Source: Candidatus Sivonenia alaskensis PMM_0068 (GTDB lineage Bacteria > Cyanobacteriota > Cyanobacteriia > Gloeobacterales > PMM-0068). Taken from it: a DNA stretch of 6,147 nt. Every line of letters starts with the position of its first letter. Positions within the stretch are counted from its first letter, which is position 1. Below the pieces are notes generated by a model, which saw only the letters and a program-made list of their open reading frames with translations, had not been told where the DNA came from and made no database searches. The stretch is taken from contig CASBPW010000027.1 in NCBI GenBank assembly GCA_949127685.1, positions 1-6,147 on the forward strand. The letters are read 5' to 3'. Below are positions 5,005-6,147 of the stretch, in pieces. The position numbers were made by a program, and so were the translations under genes.

Positions 5005-5012
5005 ATTGTATA
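5005..5012 (-). promoter_or_regulatory. Possible -10 element of the SDR gene
   Basis: TATACAAT on the minus strand contains TACAAT (5 of 6 to TATAAT), 25-32 bases upstream of the SDR start. No convincing -35 hexamer lies 16-18 bases upstream, and the surrounding DNA is AT-rich, which makes chance matches likely. Confidence 0.3.
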
Positions 5013-5100
5013 AAGAAATGTAAATTTGGCATTTAATTTAATGGAGAAAACATGCTATCAATATCCATAAAAAGAGCTTTTGAAAATTACTGGAGAGTCT

Positions 5101-5119
5101 TTGAGAAGTTATTTCTCAA
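5101..5119. terminator. Stem-loop downstream of the deaminase gene
   Basis: TTGAGAA and TTCTCAA form a perfect 7-bp stem around a 5-base loop, starting 14 bases after the deaminase stop codon. On the plus strand it is followed by GCAATTTTT, a terminator-like run, whereas on the minus strand (the coding direction) no U-run follows. It could still end or protect the deaminase transcript; a plus-strand terminator would have no visible gene to serve. Confidence 0.4.
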
Positions 5120-5133
5120 GCAATTTTTAAATC

Positions 5134-5568
5134 TCAGAGCTGGCCAATATCTTCATTCCAGAGTTCTGGATTTTTTTGGATAAATTCTCTCATCAAGTTC
5201 TTGCATTCATCCAAATCAAGATTAATAACTTCTACTCCATGAGATTCCATAAATTCTGTGGCACCAGGAAAAGTCTCAGACTCACCAACCATAACTTTTT
5301 TGATGCCAAATTGGACCACCGCTCCAGCACAGAGGTAGCAAGGACAGAGCGTCGAATACAGCGTAGTCCCTCTATAATTGCCAATTCTTCCCACATTACG
5401 CAAACAATCTATTTCGGCATGAAGGACAGGGTCTTTTTTTTGCACCCGCTGATTGTGTCCTCGGCCAATAATTTCGTTCTCTTTTACTAAAACAGAACCA
5501 ATCGGAATTCCACCACTATCGAGCCCTTTTATCGCTTCTTCAATAGCAGCTTTCATAAATTTATCCAT
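5134..5568 (-). CDS. Cytosine deaminase of the yeast Fcy1 type
   Basis: This 144-residue zinc deaminase hydrolyses cytosine to uracil and ammonia in pyrimidine salvage. It has the HAE site (H50, E52) and PCxxC (C77, C80), which bind zinc and hold the proton-shuttle Glu. Compared from memory with yeast Fcy1 (158 residues), it shares GGIPIG, GRGHNxR (N39), TTLY.TL.PC, a VGE segment, F100 and the C-terminal W137..EDIG lid; these match Fcy1 residues that close over cytosine. That makes it more specific than a general tRNA-adenosine (TadA) or guanine deaminase. It differs from the unrelated amidohydrolase CodA of E. coli. My hand count gives about 41% G+C for 5161-5520, against roughly 50-55% in a sampled part of the SDR gene, and the flanking 3' gap is very AT-rich, which suggests acquisition by transfer. 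It follows folP by 110 bases; no strong Shine-Dalgarno is seen. Creatinine or other N-heterocycle substrates are less likely alternatives. Confidence 0.85.
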   Translation of the reverse strand: MDKFMKAAIEEAIKGLDSGGIPIGSVLVKENEIIGRGHNQRVQKKDPVLHAEIDCLRNVGRIGNYRGTTLYSTLCPCYLCAGAVVQFGIKKVMVGESETFPGATEFMESHGVEVINLDLDECKNLMREFIQKNPELWNEDIGQL

Positions 5569-5678
5569 AGGTTTTACTCTGTACTTCTGTCTAGAATTCT
5601 ATCCCGTAGCTCAGGCTTTGGCATTGCGACACCCGAACAGAGAAGGATCATTTCTTCCAGGCAAGAATGGCGAGGGCA

Positions 5679-6147
5679 TTAAGGCCCTAGAACAGCCTGA
5701 GCCATCCGAATCACCTGCGTCATCATCGCTACATCATGAACCCGAAAAATATGGGCTCCTTGGGCCAGCGCTAAGGCCATGGTGGCAGCAGTTCCCCAAA
5801 CTCGATGTTTGGGTTCATTCAGCCCTAAAACTTTGCCAATGAAGCTTTTACGGGAAGTTCCGATCAGAATCGGGCAGCCCAAGCCGCGAAATTCTCCGAG
5901 TCGGCGCAGCAATTCCAGATTGTGCTCCACGGTTTTACCAAAGCCAATACCGGGGTCTATGCTGATGTGCTCCCGAGCTATTCCCGCCGCTTGAGCACTT
6001 TCCACGCGTTGAGCGAGAAACTCGTACACTTCATCCACCACATAGTCGTAGCGAGGTTCTTGCTGCATCGTTCCTGGTGTGCCCTGTTTATGCATCAGAA
6101 TCACGGGACAATTGTGCTGGGCAAGCACAGCAAACATCTGCGGGTCA
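5679..6147 (-). CDS. folP: Dihydropteroate synthase, C-terminal half (5' end outside window)
   Basis: The last 155 codons are present; the reading frame continues open through the right edge (DPQ precedes the first visible Met), so that Met is internal. The enzyme, usually 270-285 residues, condenses p-aminobenzoate with dihydropterin pyrophosphate to 7,8-dihydropteroate in folate synthesis, in the cytoplasm, and is the target of sulfonamides. The TIM-barrel motifs are intact: MHKQGTPGTMQ after the start of the visible part, DPGIGFGK (5934-5957), GTSRKSF (GTSRKS at 5844-5861) and RVHDVA (RVHD at 5733-5744), whose Arg and His sit in the phosphate site. It ends in AVLGP and a TAA. Nothing suggests damage. 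The deaminase gene follows 110 bases downstream on the same strand, with no obvious functional link. Confidence 0.95.
   Translation of the reverse strand, partial: DPQMFAVLAQHNCPVILMHKQGTPGTMQQEPRYDYVVDEVYEFLAQRVESAQAAGIAREHISIDPGIGFGKTVEHNLELLRRLGEFRGLGCPILIGTSRKSFIGKVLGLNEPKHRVWGTAATMALALAQGAHIFRVHDVAMMTQVIRMAQAVLGP

Noticed and set aside
5673..5688. AGGGC/GCCCT hairpin at the folP stop codon as a terminator
   Set aside because: Only five base pairs, it overlaps the stop codon, and no U-tract follows on the coding strand.
5453..5842. 129-codon open frame on the plus strand across the deaminase, gap and folP
   Set aside because: It is antisense to two clearly conserved genes, shows no recognisable domain and has no ribosome site; the frame is open by chance.
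6135..6137. Met codon near the right edge as the start of folP
   Set aside because: The frame stays open upstream (DPQ before Met), as in the internal DP-MF stretch of full-length enzymes, and half of the usual length is missing, so the gene continues beyond the window.

Overview
The window looks like chromosomal DNA of a cyanobacterium that makes beta-carboxysomes. Three things support this: a CcmK shell protein at the left edge, an SbtA/SbtB bicarbonate-transport pair next to it, and two divergent group-3 sigma factors of the cyanobacterial SigG type. One HIP1 octamer (GCGATCGC), a repeat typical of cyanobacteria, agrees. Moderate G+C and marine-type SbtA features would fit something like Acaryochloris or a related filamentous lineage, but that genus-level idea is only a guess. 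All nine genes lie on the minus strand, so transcription runs from right to left. No tRNA, rRNA, insertion sequence or CRISPR array is visible, and no gene-free stretch exceeds 300 bases.

Left part (1-1810), inorganic carbon uptake. In transcription order: sbtA (836-1810), a short SbtA-family permease that differs from the classical one; sbtB (432-743), its PII-like partner, which lacks the usual C-terminal Cys motif; a 259-base gap with two hairpins; and ccmK (1-172, cut by the window edge). SbtA would bring HCO3- across the plasma membrane, SbtB would gate it, and CcmK builds the shell of the compartment where the bicarbonate is used. Similar 11-bp dyads sit about 53-64 bases upstream of both the sbtA and ccmK start codons.

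Middle part (1957-4184), a sigma factor cluster. Two tandem, roughly half-identical ECF sigma-like genes (3525-4184, then 2721-3359) are followed by a single-pass membrane protein with a C-terminal SPOR-like domain (1957-2724). The second sigma gene overlaps the membrane protein gene through a GTGA stop/start. This resembles a sigma factor with a membrane-bound regulator that senses the periplasm or cell wall, but that role is inferred. The gap between the two sigma genes is crowded with inverted repeats, and the two copies share conserved leader bases and a nearly identical 3' end.

Right part (4267-6147), three separate enzymes: an SDR-family oxidoreductase whose usual catalytic Ser is Gly; an AT-rich gene for a cytosine deaminase closely resembling yeast Fcy1, possibly acquired by transfer; and the 3' half of folP (dihydropteroate synthase), which continues past the right edge.
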